64,000 nt of DNA from Chromatocurvus sp964613795 (GTDB taxonomy: Bacteria; Pseudomonadota; Gammaproteobacteria; Pseudomonadales; Halieaceae), in NCBI GenBank assembly GCA_964613795.1, contig CAZTJR010000013.1, positions 23,960 to 87,959 of the forward strand, in the 5' to 3' direction. Below, in pieces: positions 19,384 through 28,034 of the stretch (position 1 is the first letter of the stretch; each line of letters starts with the position of its first letter). A program made the position numbers and the translations under genes. The notes beneath the pieces were generated by a model, which saw nothing but the letters and a program-made list of their open reading frames with translations, searched no databases and had not been told where the DNA came from.

Positions 19384-20586
19384 ATGACAGCAGCTGAAGC
19401 CAGGGCCGGGCAGGTTCGAGAACGGAAGTCTGGCGAACCTCCGGCGGTGAAGCCTGAATGGGTAGCCGACGATAATGTGCCGGAATTATCGTCTCGAAGG
19501 CGTGCTTCGCGCGCTGGTCCACTGATTGCGGGACTCCTTCTGATCTCGACACTCATACCCGTGGGCCTGTGGGTTCAGCACCAGTCGGCGTTCGTGGTGT
19601 CGCGGGATGCTCTGGTGCGCGCACATCTTTCGGAAATCGGTACGCGCATCGAAGGCGTGGTTCGCGAGGTCCGGGTGGATGCGGGGAGCCGGGTCAAGGC
19701 AGGGGATGTGCTACTGCACCTCGACGATCGTCATGTCAGGGCAGAGCTGGCGCAGGCTCGAGCAGAGCACGAGGCCCTCACTGCCGACTATCGCGCGGAG
19801 AAAGCCAGTATTGAACTGGAACGCGATCGACTTGGCCTGCGCATCAGCGGGGCGGAGGCTGAGGTACGTCGTGCCACATCCGCCCTCCAGGCCGCCGCCA
19901 GTGAAGCCGATGGCGCCGTGGCGTTCCATCGCACCCGCGAGTCGCTCCTGCCCGAGCGCCTGATATCGCGGGAAGTCGTGCGCGACGCTGCCGCCAGGGC
20001 CAATACCGCACAGGCGCGGGCTGCCGCTGCGGTCGCCGAGCAGGAGGCGGCCATCCATCTGCTCGCGGAGGCACACCACAGCCAGCGGGAGCTCATCGTG
20101 CGCGAACAGCGGCTCGACGTACTCGCAGCAAGGGGCAGAAAAGCCGAGGCGCGCGTCGCCAGAACGGAAGCGGACCTTGACGCAACCGTGATCCGCGCAC
20201 CGGTTGACGGTGCGATCATCCGCCGGCTGGCACAGCCCGGCATGGCAGTAGACGTCGGCACCCCGATGCTCAGCATGTGGTTCAGCGACAACTCCTGGGT
20301 AGAGGCCTGGGTCGACGAAGCCGACCTGTCAGATATCACAACGGGCAACCGGGTGCGCGTGACCTCTCCTGCACTCCCCGGGCAGACACTGGAGGGAGTG
20401 GTCAGCAGCGTTGGCCTCGCCACCGACTTCGAGATGCCCCTGGACTATCTGCCCAGATCACGCAGCGAGCGCATGCAGCAAGCGCCGCTGGTAGGGGTCG
20501 CGATTCAGCTGCAGAACATGCCCGCACTGCTCAGGCCCGGGATGTCTGCCGTCGCCAATATCGAACGCAGCGAGCCGTCATCCTGA
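19384..20586 (+). CDS. HlyD/EmrA-type membrane fusion protein
   Basis: A 400-residue periplasmic adaptor. A cytoplasmic Arg-rich N-terminus precedes one transmembrane helix (about residues 48-66, GPLIAGLLLISTLIPVGLW). The two lipoyl half-motifs (IEGVVREVRVDAGSRVKAGDVLLHLDD and ATVIRAPVDGAIIRRLAQPGMAVDVGTPMLSMW) bracket a long Ala/Glu/Arg-rich coiled coil (about 115-255). A beta-barrel domain follows (VEAWVDEADLSDITTGNRVRV). ATG 19384 has GGGGGA upstream; a GTG at 19366 is less likely. Such adaptors join an inner-membrane transporter to an outer-membrane channel. No ABC, MFS or RND pump lies in the cluster, so the downstream 7TM protein is the only membrane partner in sight. The stop overlaps the next start (TGATG). 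Confidence 0.88.
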   Translation: MTAAEARAGQVRERKSGEPPAVKPEWVADDNVPELSSRRRASRAGPLIAGLLLISTLIPVGLWVQHQSAFVVSRDALVRAHLSEIGTRIEGVVREVRVDAGSRVKAGDVLLHLDDRHVRAELAQARAEHEALTADYRAEKASIELERDRLGLRISGAEAEVRRATSALQAAASEADGAVAFHRTRESLLPERLISREVVRDAAARANTAQARAAAAVAEQEAAIHLLAEAHHSQRELIVREQRLDVLAARGRKAEARVARTEADLDATVIRAPVDGAIIRRLAQPGMAVDVGTPMLSMWFSDNSWVEAWVDEADLSDITTGNRVRVTSPALPGQTLEGVVSSVGLATDFEMPLDYLPRSRSERMQQAPLVGVAIQLQNMPALLRPGMSAVANIERSEPSS

Positions 20587-22403
20587 TGTACGCCGGCATC
20601 AGCAAGCGTCTGCGGACACACCAGGCCCGACGCGGCATACCGCTGCCCGTCCTGGCGCTGATTGTCGCCCTCGGCATTCTGCCGCTTCTGCTAATCGCGC
20701 TGCGGGTTCTGGCGATTGCCGGGAGTGGCTGGCCCGCGCTGGTCGTGGCGGGCGACTGGCTGAACCAGCACCTGAGCCTGCTCTGGATTCCCACCGCGGA
20801 CCGCACCGCCATCCTGCACGTTGTTCAATTGCCCCTTGCGGCACTGATGGTGGCGGTGACCCGGCTGAGCCTGGGTGTTCGAGTCCTGGGTTTTCGCGCC
20901 ATACTGATCGCTATCGGGATGCGTGAAATTGGTGTTCTTCCCAGCCTTTTACTGATAGCGATCATCGCCGGGAGTGTCGTGCTCGTCAGACCACTCATGC
21001 GCCGCTCCAGTATGCCGCTCTACGCCCGCGTCTCCAGCATTCTCTCTATCGTCGCTGCAACGATGGTCATCGGCCTTCTCCTTGGCAGCGCCTTTGATAT
21101 GCCCGTGCTGTCGAGCTTCGCCTTTTTCCCGGTAGTGATTCTTGCCATGCTGGCTGAGAGCATTGCCGACACCGTCGCCCGGGAGAACACGGCGATGGCG
21201 GCCTGGCGCACCGTGACCACCATTTTGCTGGCTCTGCTGATCGCCGGGATATCCGCATGGCCGCCACTGCGCCAGCTCACGCTGGCCTGCCCAGAGCTCA
21301 TTCTCACACAGCTGGTGCTGGTCATTCTGGTTTCGGAATTCATGGACTGGCGACTGCTTGAGGACTTTCGCCCGGGCCAGCGCTCGGCAGACACCCCGAC
21401 AGGACTGCATATTGCGGTCGTGCGCAATCGCTGGAGTAACGCGGTACTCAGACACACCGGCAGCACCGCGCCCAAACGCTACCGTCTGCGTTCAGTGCAG
21501 GCACTGGTGGATGCGCTTCGCGCTCACGGTCACACGGTTGCTGTCCTGGAAGCAGACGCGCGCCTGTTCAGCCGATTGAGGGATATTTTCCCGCGCGAGG
21601 CACTGGGCGAAGTCCCCGCGGCGCTCGTCATCAACTGTGCAGGCGGCGCACAGGGCAAGGGGCGCCTGTGCCAGGTGCCCAATCTCTGCGAGATGATCGG
21701 CGTGCCCTATACGGGTCCCGATCCGCTCGCCATGGCGGTGATCAGCGATCAGCTGCTGATGTCACAGACTCTGGCGGCAAAGGGACTGCGGACCCTGTCC
21801 TGCCATGAGCCCGGAGACGCAGCGGACCATGACCCGGGGAAACAGCACGGGCCCAGGCTGGTACTGCACCGCTTTCAAACAGACAGAGAACCCATCCTGG
21901 TGCGCAGCGCGCCTGCGATCACGCGTGCGATCAAACGCGTGCGCAACGCGGGCGACCTGCCACTCATTGCCGCGGTACCGACGGGGCGCCGGCTGCGTGT
22001 TGTCGTCGTTCGCGGAGCGAATGCCGGCAGCCCACCCCAGGTACTCCCGCCTATCGAAAGCCATCACGGGAAGCGCGGCTATCCACTGGCTCAGCTTGAT
22101 CACGTCCAGCACAGCGCGCTGGCCGATGCGGCGCAAGGGGCCTTTGTCGCGCTGCGCTGCGCCGATCTGGCACGCATGGAACTCTGGCTGTCCCCCGAGG
22201 GCGAGATTGGCATTATCAGCGTGCGCGCCATCGACCTTCTGTCGCCGCGCGGCGAAGTCGCCGTGAGCGCTCGTGCGGCCGGCATAAGCTACCCGGCTCT
22301 GATTCAACGATTGCTCGAGTCTCATACGACGCCGGCACGCCATGCATTGGCGCTCGGTCACCATCCACTCACTGTGTTTGAACCCGCGCGAGGTACCCTA
22401 TGA
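20586..22403 (+). CDS. 7TM domain fused to a degenerate ATP-grasp (D-Ala-D-Ala ligase-like) domain
   Basis: A 605-residue protein. Residues about 19-45 form one helix and about 75-255 a helical bundle like the 7TM domain usually attached to an inactive transglutaminase (PF14402): LGVRVLGFRAILIAIGMREIGVLP, FFPVVILAMLAESIADTV, CPELILTQLVLVILVSEFMDWRLLE. Residues about 273-580 follow D-Ala-D-Ala ligase order: LHIAVVRNRWSN, VINCAGGAQGKG (348-359), CEMIGVPYTGPDPLAMAVISDQLLMSQTLAAKG, and a C-terminal AAGISYPALIQRLLE. The ATP-binding Lys and the Mg-binding E-x-N (in EVNT of the ligases) are not evident: IISVRAID stands in their place. Catalysis is therefore doubtful. The gene overlaps both neighbours and is central to the cluster. 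Confidence 0.7.
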   Translation: MYAGISKRLRTHQARRGIPLPVLALIVALGILPLLLIALRVLAIAGSGWPALVVAGDWLNQHLSLLWIPTADRTAILHVVQLPLAALMVAVTRLSLGVRVLGFRAILIAIGMREIGVLPSLLLIAIIAGSVVLVRPLMRRSSMPLYARVSSILSIVAATMVIGLLLGSAFDMPVLSSFAFFPVVILAMLAESIADTVARENTAMAAWRTVTTILLALLIAGISAWPPLRQLTLACPELILTQLVLVILVSEFMDWRLLEDFRPGQRSADTPTGLHIAVVRNRWSNAVLRHTGSTAPKRYRLRSVQALVDALRAHGHTVAVLEADARLFSRLRDIFPREALGEVPAALVINCAGGAQGKGRLCQVPNLCEMIGVPYTGPDPLAMAVISDQLLMSQTLAAKGLRTLSCHEPGDAADHDPGKQHGPRLVLHRFQTDREPILVRSAPAITRAIKRVRNAGDLPLIAAVPTGRRLRVVVVRGANAGSPPQVLPPIESHHGKRGYPLAQLDHVQHSALADAAQGAFVALRCADLARMELWLSPEGEIGIISVRAIDLLSPRGEVAVSARAAGISYPALIQRLLESHTTPARHALALGHHPLTVFEPARGTL

Positions 22404-23023
22404 AAAACTTCAAACTCATCCGCTCAGGCATTGCCACCAGCCCACTGCTCCGGGCCCTGAGCAGTGTAGACACTGCGTGGGATCTGCAAACCGGCCGGCA
22501 GGAGAAAGTGCGTGTACAGCGCGAAGCACTCGCGGTGCCGATACGTGGCCTGCGAAAATCCTGCCTGCTCGGCAGAGCGCGGCGTGACGTCCAGGAGAGC
22601 CGCTGGACGACGGGGAGCGCCCGCTTTCCTCTCATACGCCATTTTCTGCAAAGTGTTGCCGAAGATCTCGATTGCGGTCTCGGCCGCGCCAGGCTGGTCG
22701 CGCTGCCCGCCGGTCGACGGGTCTATCCACATATTGATCGGGGACGCTATTACCAACTGCACGACCGTTACCACCTGGTGCTGACATCATCCCTGGGTTC
22801 CTGGCTACGGGCGGGCGATGAGGAAGTGCGCATGCAGGCGGGAGAGCTCTGGTGGTTCGACAACCGGCAGATACACGAGGCGTATAACGATGGCGACGAG
22901 GATCGGGTCCATCTGATCTTTGATCTGCTGACACCGGCGGGCCGCAGGGAAGCGGATCGGCAGTTGCTCCAGGCACGCGCTGCGCAGGCAGGCAAGACCG
23001 AGACTGCGGCGGTGATGTCATAA
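22400..23023 (+). CDS. Aspartyl/asparaginyl beta-hydroxylase-like 2OG-Fe(II) oxygenase
   Basis: A 207-residue protein of the Asp/Asn beta-hydroxylase (PF05118) cupin-like family. Fe(II)-binding residues fit HID (His 111, Asp 113, in PAGRRVYPHIDRGRYY) and His 159 (NRQIHEAYND), with Arg 169 in DRVHLIFD as the 2-oxoglutarate anchor. LRAGDEEVRMQAGELWWFDN is the conserved sheet before the second His. The enzyme would hydroxylate an Asp/Asn-like side chain of a peptide or small molecule. ATGA overlap with the upstream gene (22400-22403) makes it the last gene of the operon. No precursor peptide gene is apparent nearby. Confidence 0.85.
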   Translation: MKNFKLIRSGIATSPLLRALSSVDTAWDLQTGRQEKVRVQREALAVPIRGLRKSCLLGRARRDVQESRWTTGSARFPLIRHFLQSVAEDLDCGLGRARLVALPAGRRVYPHIDRGRYYQLHDRYHLVLTSSLGSWLRAGDEEVRMQAGELWWFDNRQIHEAYNDGDEDRVHLIFDLLTPAGRREADRQLLQARAAQAGKTETAAVMS

Positions 23024-23045
23024 CCGCCCGCAGTCGTCCCCGCGC

Positions 23046-23720
23046 CTAGCGTGCCGGCATCAGATACACCTCCCGCACGCTATTGCGGGGATCTGCATTC
23101 ACGGCATAGAGCACCGCATCGGCGACGTCCTGTGGATCGAGTTTGTCCGGCTTGGGTTCATCAAAAAACGGGGTGTTGACCATACCCGGTGCAATCACCG
23201 TGCAGCGCCCCTGCCACGTCTTCATCTCCTCAGCGAGATTCTGCGCAAAGCCGTGAACGAACCACTTGCTGGCACCATAGACCGAGCCCGCGATGGTATT
23301 CCGTCCCGCAGCGGAGCCGGTCATCAGGAAGTGGCCGGTGCTCTTGCGCAGGTGGGGCAGAGTAGCGCGTGCGGTGTAGAGCACGCCGAGAACGTTGACG
23401 TCGATCATCCGGCGCCATTCATCCGGGTCGCCTGCCTCCGTGCCGGCGGCATTGAGACCCGTACCCGCATTGGCAAAAACAGCGTCAAGCTGGCCGAATT
23501 TCTCCAGGCCGGCGTCAACGGCCTGCGACAGCTGTTCGTAGTCGGTAACGTCAGCAGCAAAGCCAATCGCACGGTCATCGCCAATTTCCGCCACAAGGTC
23601 TTGCAGGCGGTCTTCCCGCCGCGCGATCAGCACGACGCGCCAGCCCTGCTCTGCTGCCTTGAGTGCCGTAGCGCGACCGATGCCGCTTGACGCACCGGTA
23701 ATCAAAAGTGTCTTATCCAT
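23046..23720 (-). CDS. Short-chain dehydrogenase/reductase
   Basis: A 224-residue classical SDR. The NAD(P)-binding TGASSGIGRA lies at about residues 8-17, followed by an Arg-containing stretch (LIARREDRL) that favours NADP. NAG is in FANAGTGLN, Ser in LMTGSAAG, and the YGASK catalytic Tyr/Lys at about 149-153. GMVNTPFFDEPKPDKLDPQDVADAVLYAV matches the YdfG/clavaldehyde-dehydrogenase-like group. GGGGAGAACACG precedes ATG 23720. It converges with the five-gene operon (23 bp between) and sits downstream of the GT4 operon, but no functional tie is evident. Confidence 0.92.
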   Translation of the reverse strand: MDKTLLITGASSGIGRATALKAAEQGWRVVLIARREDRLQDLVAEIGDDRAIGFAADVTDYEQLSQAVDAGLEKFGQLDAVFANAGTGLNAAGTEAGDPDEWRRMIDVNVLGVLYTARATLPHLRKSTGHFLMTGSAAGRNTIAGSVYGASKWFVHGFAQNLAEEMKTWQGRCTVIAPGMVNTPFFDEPKPDKLDPQDVADAVLYAVNADPRNSVREVYLMPAR

Positions 23721-23788
23721 CGTGTTCTCCCCGGTTTCCTGGAACTGCCACGATAGCCAGAAGACCCTGTGGCAGCGTCAGCGAAGGT

Positions 23789-25072
23789 TCAGTCGTCTTT
23801 CTGCCGATTCAGGTCTTCCAGCGCTTCATCACCTGCCGTGGCCAGACTTCGCAGGATATCCACCTCTGCGCTAATGCGATGGCGAACCTGATTCCAGAAG
23901 CGCTCCTGATCGGCATACGCTTCGGTATCACGCAGGCGCAGGCTCTGATAGCACTGCAGGGCCTTATCGGCAGAGCGGCGCATGGAAAAGGCTTCCGCTG
24001 TCTCCCTTGCCGCGCTGACCAGCGCTGCATAGCGATGCCGGTCGAGCGCGCATACCCAGTGAAGCGCATCGCCGAAGTCCTGTTGGCTTTCGTGCTGCAG
24101 AAGGCGCCCGTTGACGCCGTCCCGCACCACTTCCCGCACACCGGAAGCATCAAGGGCAACCACCGGCAGTCCACTCGCCATTGCTTCGGTAAGCACCATG
24201 CCCTGCGTTTCGCTCTGTGATGTAAAGGCAAACAGGTTCATTGCATTCATGGCATTTGCGAGGGCATGCCCTTCCAGTACGCCACAGTGCTTCAGGCGCT
24301 CACTCAGGCCCGCCTCTTCAAACCGCTGAACGATGGCTGCCTCGGCGTCACCACCACCGACCAGCAGGAAATAGCGGTCCTGGCCTTCCCGGAGAAAAGA
24401 AATGACACTGTCGGTCAGGAAACCCACGTTCTTTTCCCAGGCGAGCCGGCCCATATGGCCAACGACGAAGGCCTTTTCAGGAATGCCCTGCTCGCGGCGT
24501 AGTGACGCACCGTTACCCTGCGCGAAGCGTTCAACATAAACACCGGTGGGAATGGTTTCCACCGGTGTTTCAACACCGCGCTCCAGAAGCAGATTGCGGA
24601 TACTTTCGCTCGGCGCCACCACCAGATCGGTCAAATTGGCGTAACAGGTAGCCAGCTCGATCACGAAACGCTTGAGCGCCGGCGAGTCCATGGGAACGTA
24701 ATGCGTGTACTCTTCGTAAAGCGTGTGGTGCGTAAACACCAGCGGCCGCTGCAGCATGCGCGCAGCCCGCAGGGCCGTCATGCCGAGCAGAAACGGGTGC
24801 TGTGAATGAATGACGTCGGGAGCGAAATCCTCCAGCGTGCCCATCAGACCGCTGGGCAGCGGCAGTGCAACCGAGAAATCGCTGGCGTTAAAATTTTGCA
24901 GGGCCGGAATACGGACAACACCCGCTTCCTTCGTCGGCTGATCGGTGAACGCCGGCGCAACCACAAGCACCTCGTGCCCCGCACGCTGATATTCCTCGCG
25001 AAAAGCCGCCACTGAACGTGCCACGCCGCCCACGTGGGGCAGATAGGTGTTGCTGATAAGGACAATGTTCAC
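23789..25072 (-). CDS. Glycosyltransferase family 4 (GT-B)
   Basis: A 427-residue GT-B fold enzyme. MNIVLISNTYLPHVGGVARSVAAFREEYQRAGHEVLVVAP is the Gly-rich N-terminal acceptor loop of GT4 enzymes. HPFLLGMTALRAARMLQRPLVFTHHTLYEEYTHYVP (about 95-130) resembles glycolipid glycosyltransferases. FVVGHMGRLAWEKNVGFLTDS and SQSETQGMVLTEAMASGLPVVALDASGVREVV hold the nucleotide-sugar site (E-x7-E). Closest in look to diacylglycerol glucosyl/mannosyltransferases. The start overlaps the six-hairpin gene stop by 4 bp, so it is the last gene of a TVP38, six-hairpin, GT4 operon. Product sugar and acceptor are unknown. Confidence 0.88.
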   Translation of the reverse strand: MNIVLISNTYLPHVGGVARSVAAFREEYQRAGHEVLVVAPAFTDQPTKEAGVVRIPALQNFNASDFSVALPLPSGLMGTLEDFAPDVIHSQHPFLLGMTALRAARMLQRPLVFTHHTLYEEYTHYVPMDSPALKRFVIELATCYANLTDLVVAPSESIRNLLLERGVETPVETIPTGVYVERFAQGNGASLRREQGIPEKAFVVGHMGRLAWEKNVGFLTDSVISFLREGQDRYFLLVGGGDAEAAIVQRFEEAGLSERLKHCGVLEGHALANAMNAMNLFAFTSQSETQGMVLTEAMASGLPVVALDASGVREVVRDGVNGRLLQHESQQDFGDALHWVCALDRHRYAALVSAARETAEAFSMRRSADKALQCYQSLRLRDTEAYADQERFWNQVRHRISAEVDILRSLATAGDEALEDLNRQKDD

Positions 25073-27324
25073 TCGTGGTCTCCGGCGGCCGTCGAAGGCG
25101 CCAGAAGCAATCTATCAGGTCCGGTCTCGATAACGTGATAGCCGGGTAATGCGGATGTCAGCGACGGCGGCGACGCATGCCAGTCCGCCGCCAGGGCAAT
25201 CGCAACGCATTCATTACCCGCGTGCTCAATGCGCACACTGACCTCACCGAATACTGTCGGCGCGGGCCCGAACGCCATGGGCTCACCGGTTTCCAGCCAG
25301 CGCTCGGGTATGCCACCGGCAAGTATCAGACTGTCGCCCTCCTCGCGCAGAAAACAGTTGCGCAGCATCAATACCCATTCCGCCGCCGCCCAGACGTGGT
25401 GTCCATCGCCCATGCAGCCGCCGCCGGTTTGCGGGTGAATGGCCTCGGGCCACTGCCCGGTGGGACTGGCGAGCCGGGCCACGGCGTCCATGAGTTCAAG
25501 CGCGCGGGGATCTCCGGCACGCAGCAGCACCTGTGCCACCTGCAGCGTGAGGTAGGCATTCTGGCCGGAGTGAATCATGTCCTGGAAGAAGGCACCGTGC
25601 ACAAAACACGCCTCTATCAGGTAATCGGCGCAATCCAGCAGACGCGGATCCTGCGCAGGCTGCAGCTGCAGGGGATAACCCGCGACAATGGAACCCACGG
25701 CGCCTGCATCGAGGCGCCGATAGGGGGCCGCGGGCATGGCCGGGCGCCCCAGACGCTCCTCGCAGGTCGCAAGACTGCGATCAACCGCGCGTTGCAGGCG
25801 CTGCGCGCTATCACGGCAGCGTCGTGCCGCATCGGCATCGCTGTCCTCCAGCATATCCGCTGCGGCCTGCAGTCCCGCCACGCTCCAGAAGTCGTCCCAG
25901 TAATAATAGTCATTGGGGCCGAGATGCTCGGCGCTGAAACCGGCCGGGAGGAGTCCGGCATGCGGTGTCGGTGGCGACTCCGGCAGACACTTGCGTGTGA
26001 TCCAGCGCGCGGCGCGATCGATCGGGTCGCGCCAATGAGCCGGCGCCGACTCACCGCTGAAACGCCGATAACGGTCGAGAAGCCACAAGACTTCGCCATT
26101 GGAATCCCACTCACCTTCCTGGGAACGGAAGTAACCAAACCGCGTCTGTCGATGGAAAAAGCGCTCAATCGCACGCCGCCCGCGCGCTTCCAGGCCAACA
26201 CTCAGCAGGGCATTAACGATAAAGGCAGCATCGCGGAACCAGAATCGCTTGTAAGTCGAGGGCCCCGGATAGGCGTCACCGGGGCTGTGCAGCACCAGAG
26301 AGGTGATCGCCGCTTCGTAGAGGAAGCGGTAATGCGGGTCCGGACACTGCAGTTGACTCGCAGCCGCACGCTCAGCCGCCCAGGCGTCATTCGTCAGCGC
26401 GGTCGACACAGTCTCGTTGAGCGGGATGCGCGCCTCGATTTCACCCTCGCCCACGATATTCCAGCTCGCGGCTGCAGAGGCGAGACCGACAGGACAATGA
26501 ACGGCTGTCGCCTGCTCATCCGTCGTCAATTTGAACAGGACGTCCCCTTCACTGTACGTGGAGACGTGGTGGCGCTCAGGCGCCCGGTTGAGGTACACCG
26601 AGGGCTCGCCATCAATGTGCCACTGAGTGCCGCCGCTTTCCAGCGCGATATCGGACACGAAGCTGACCCCTTCCGGGTTCTGTGGGCGAACACCCAGTAC
26701 CAGTTGAGCGCGCCCCCCGCGACGGTCGGTCGCGCGCACCGTCAGGTGACAGACCGCCTCGCCGGCCTCCTCGATCACGGCTGCCCGGCACGTCAGCGTC
26801 AGCTCCTCGTTTTCGCTTCGCGTGACCACTGCAACGCCGCTGTCAAAATCGTAGGCCTGCGTAGACTCGCTCGCCCGGGATGGAAAGAGGCGCCGCCCAT
26901 CCTCTGACAGGACCCAGGCATCAAGAGACCAGCCATCGAGAAAAGGGGTGAGCAGACCGCGGGGGTCAACGATCGGCAGGCCCTCAAGGTCGGGATAACC
27001 GATGGCCGTCCAGTTGCGGTGCGTAAGATTGACGTGCGTGACGGAAAAGGCACGCGGCAGAAAGGCCCGGTCGTGGGGGTCGTACTGTCGCTCTACCCAG
27101 TAAGGCCAGATCCAGTCCAGGTTGTGCTGTATCACCTTGCTGTTGATCAGTCCGCGGGCGTGGAATACCACGCCGGCACGCAATAGCTCGATGGGCTCGC
27201 CCACTTCCGATGGCTGCGCGAGGCCGCGCAAGCGACCGAGAATTTCCAGGGGGTCGAGAAAGCCCTGCGAGGTCGCCGCCTTGCGGATCACCCAGCGCAG
27301 GGGAAGCCAGCTCCACCATTTCAT
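25069..27324 (-). CDS. Six-hairpin glycosidase-like protein
   Basis: A 751-residue protein from ATG 27324 (GGAGATCCGCG upstream). The N-terminal half is beta-sandwich-like. The C-terminal half (about 360-680) is an (alpha/alpha)6 barrel of the GH15/GH94/GH37 clan: YKRFWFRDAAFIVNALLSVGLEARGRRAIERFF, EWDSNGEVLWLLDRYRRFSGES, DDFWSVAGLQAAADMLEDS, SGQNAYLTLQVAQVLLRAGD and GDGHHVWAAAEWVLMLRNCFL. No signal peptide, so it is cytoplasmic. Candidate acids include the Asp in FWFRDAAF and the Glu in WDSNGEV, but which are catalytic is not clear. It overlaps the GT4 gene and the TVP38 gene by 4 bp each, which implies one pathway of glycan or glycolipid handling. Confidence 0.75.
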   Translation of the reverse strand: MKWWSWLPLRWVIRKAATSQGFLDPLEILGRLRGLAQPSEVGEPIELLRAGVVFHARGLINSKVIQHNLDWIWPYWVERQYDPHDRAFLPRAFSVTHVNLTHRNWTAIGYPDLEGLPIVDPRGLLTPFLDGWSLDAWVLSEDGRRLFPSRASESTQAYDFDSGVAVVTRSENEELTLTCRAAVIEEAGEAVCHLTVRATDRRGGRAQLVLGVRPQNPEGVSFVSDIALESGGTQWHIDGEPSVYLNRAPERHHVSTYSEGDVLFKLTTDEQATAVHCPVGLASAAASWNIVGEGEIEARIPLNETVSTALTNDAWAAERAAASQLQCPDPHYRFLYEAAITSLVLHSPGDAYPGPSTYKRFWFRDAAFIVNALLSVGLEARGRRAIERFFHRQTRFGYFRSQEGEWDSNGEVLWLLDRYRRFSGESAPAHWRDPIDRAARWITRKCLPESPPTPHAGLLPAGFSAEHLGPNDYYYWDDFWSVAGLQAAADMLEDSDADAARRCRDSAQRLQRAVDRSLATCEERLGRPAMPAAPYRRLDAGAVGSIVAGYPLQLQPAQDPRLLDCADYLIEACFVHGAFFQDMIHSGQNAYLTLQVAQVLLRAGDPRALELMDAVARLASPTGQWPEAIHPQTGGGCMGDGHHVWAAAEWVLMLRNCFLREEGDSLILAGGIPERWLETGEPMAFGPAPTVFGEVSVRIEHAGNECVAIALAADWHASPPSLTSALPGYHVIETGPDRLLLAPSTAAGDHE

Positions 27325-28034
27325 GTTTCGCGGATCTCCTGTGCGTTTGCCTCGTAACGGGACAATGCTCGCCGCGCAAGGCGGTTGAGGTAGATTACCG
27401 CCACCACCGTCGCAACAAAGCCTATGCCGTAAACTGCCCACTCGACGGGCGTTCGCCCATATTCCCGCACCTCCACCGTCACCAGATCGGCAGCCAGCGA
27501 GCCCAGATAAACGTTATGCAGCGAGAAGGGCACCAGCCCGATCAGCGTGCCAAGGGCATAGCCGCGGAAGCTGAATCCGGTCAATCCAAAGTAGTAATTC
27601 GACAGTTTACCGGGGAAAAAGGGAATCAGGCGCGTCAGCAGCACCACCTGAAAATCATGCTGCTCCATCTCCTGCGTAACCGAATAAAACCGCGCGTGGC
27701 TGCGGATCCAGTTGCGCAGACGCTCACCGCTGCAATAGCGCGATATCAGGAAGGCCAGGCAGGCACCGAGCGTCGTGCCGATAACCACGTAGGTCGTTCC
27801 TTCAAGCACCCCGAAGACAAAGCCGGCACCGGTGGTGAACAGTACGCCAGGCAGAAGCAGGACCACGGCCGCCGCCATGAACAGGACAAACCAGACGATC
27901 GACAGCATCCCCTGGTTTTCAACCCAGCGCAGGACATGCAAAATCTGTTCGTCGATATCCAGCCAGAAAAGCACTGCGACGAGCGCTGCCACCGCGAGCG
28001 CGGAGGCGGCTATGGCGGCTATTGGTGACTGCAT
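27321..28034 (-). CDS. TVP38/TMEM64 (DedA-like) membrane protein
   Basis: A 237-residue inner-membrane protein of the SNARE-associated (VTT) family. Helices include about 5-25, 47-70 and 75-100, with family motifs LLPGVLFTTGAGFVFGVLEGTTYVVIGTTLGACLAFLISRY and RLIPFFPGKLSNYYFGLTGFSFRGYALGTLIGLVP, where Arg, Pro and Gly positions match the DedA/TVP38 core. Related DedA proteins are lipid scramblases or flippases. It is the first gene of an overlapping operon with the six-hairpin protein and GT4, which suggests lipid-linked sugar handling. Confidence 0.88.
   Translation of the reverse strand: MQSPIAAIAASALAVAALVAVLFWLDIDEQILHVLRWVENQGMLSIVWFVLFMAAAVVLLLPGVLFTTGAGFVFGVLEGTTYVVIGTTLGACLAFLISRYCSGERLRNWIRSHARFYSVTQEMEQHDFQVVLLTRLIPFFPGKLSNYYFGLTGFSFRGYALGTLIGLVPFSLHNVYLGSLAADLVTVEVREYGRTPVEWAVYGIGFVATVVAVIYLNRLARRALSRYEANAQEIRET

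Noticed and set aside
17287..23023. A ribosomally made precursor peptide inside the five-gene operon
   Set aside because: Genes overlap or nearly touch, leaving no room for a separate precursor gene; only small gaps before 19384 and after 23023 exist and hold no convincing frame.
23039..23055. CCGCGCCTAG at the SDR gene end as another copy of the 14-bp tandem repeat
   Set aside because: Only 10 nt match and they coincide with the last codons of the SDR gene; chance similarity in GC-rich DNA.
25177..26907. A 576-codon plus-strand open frame inside the six-hairpin glycosidase-like gene
   Set aside because: The minus strand shows clear domain motifs and 4-bp overlaps with both neighbours; the plus frame is a GC-driven shadow.
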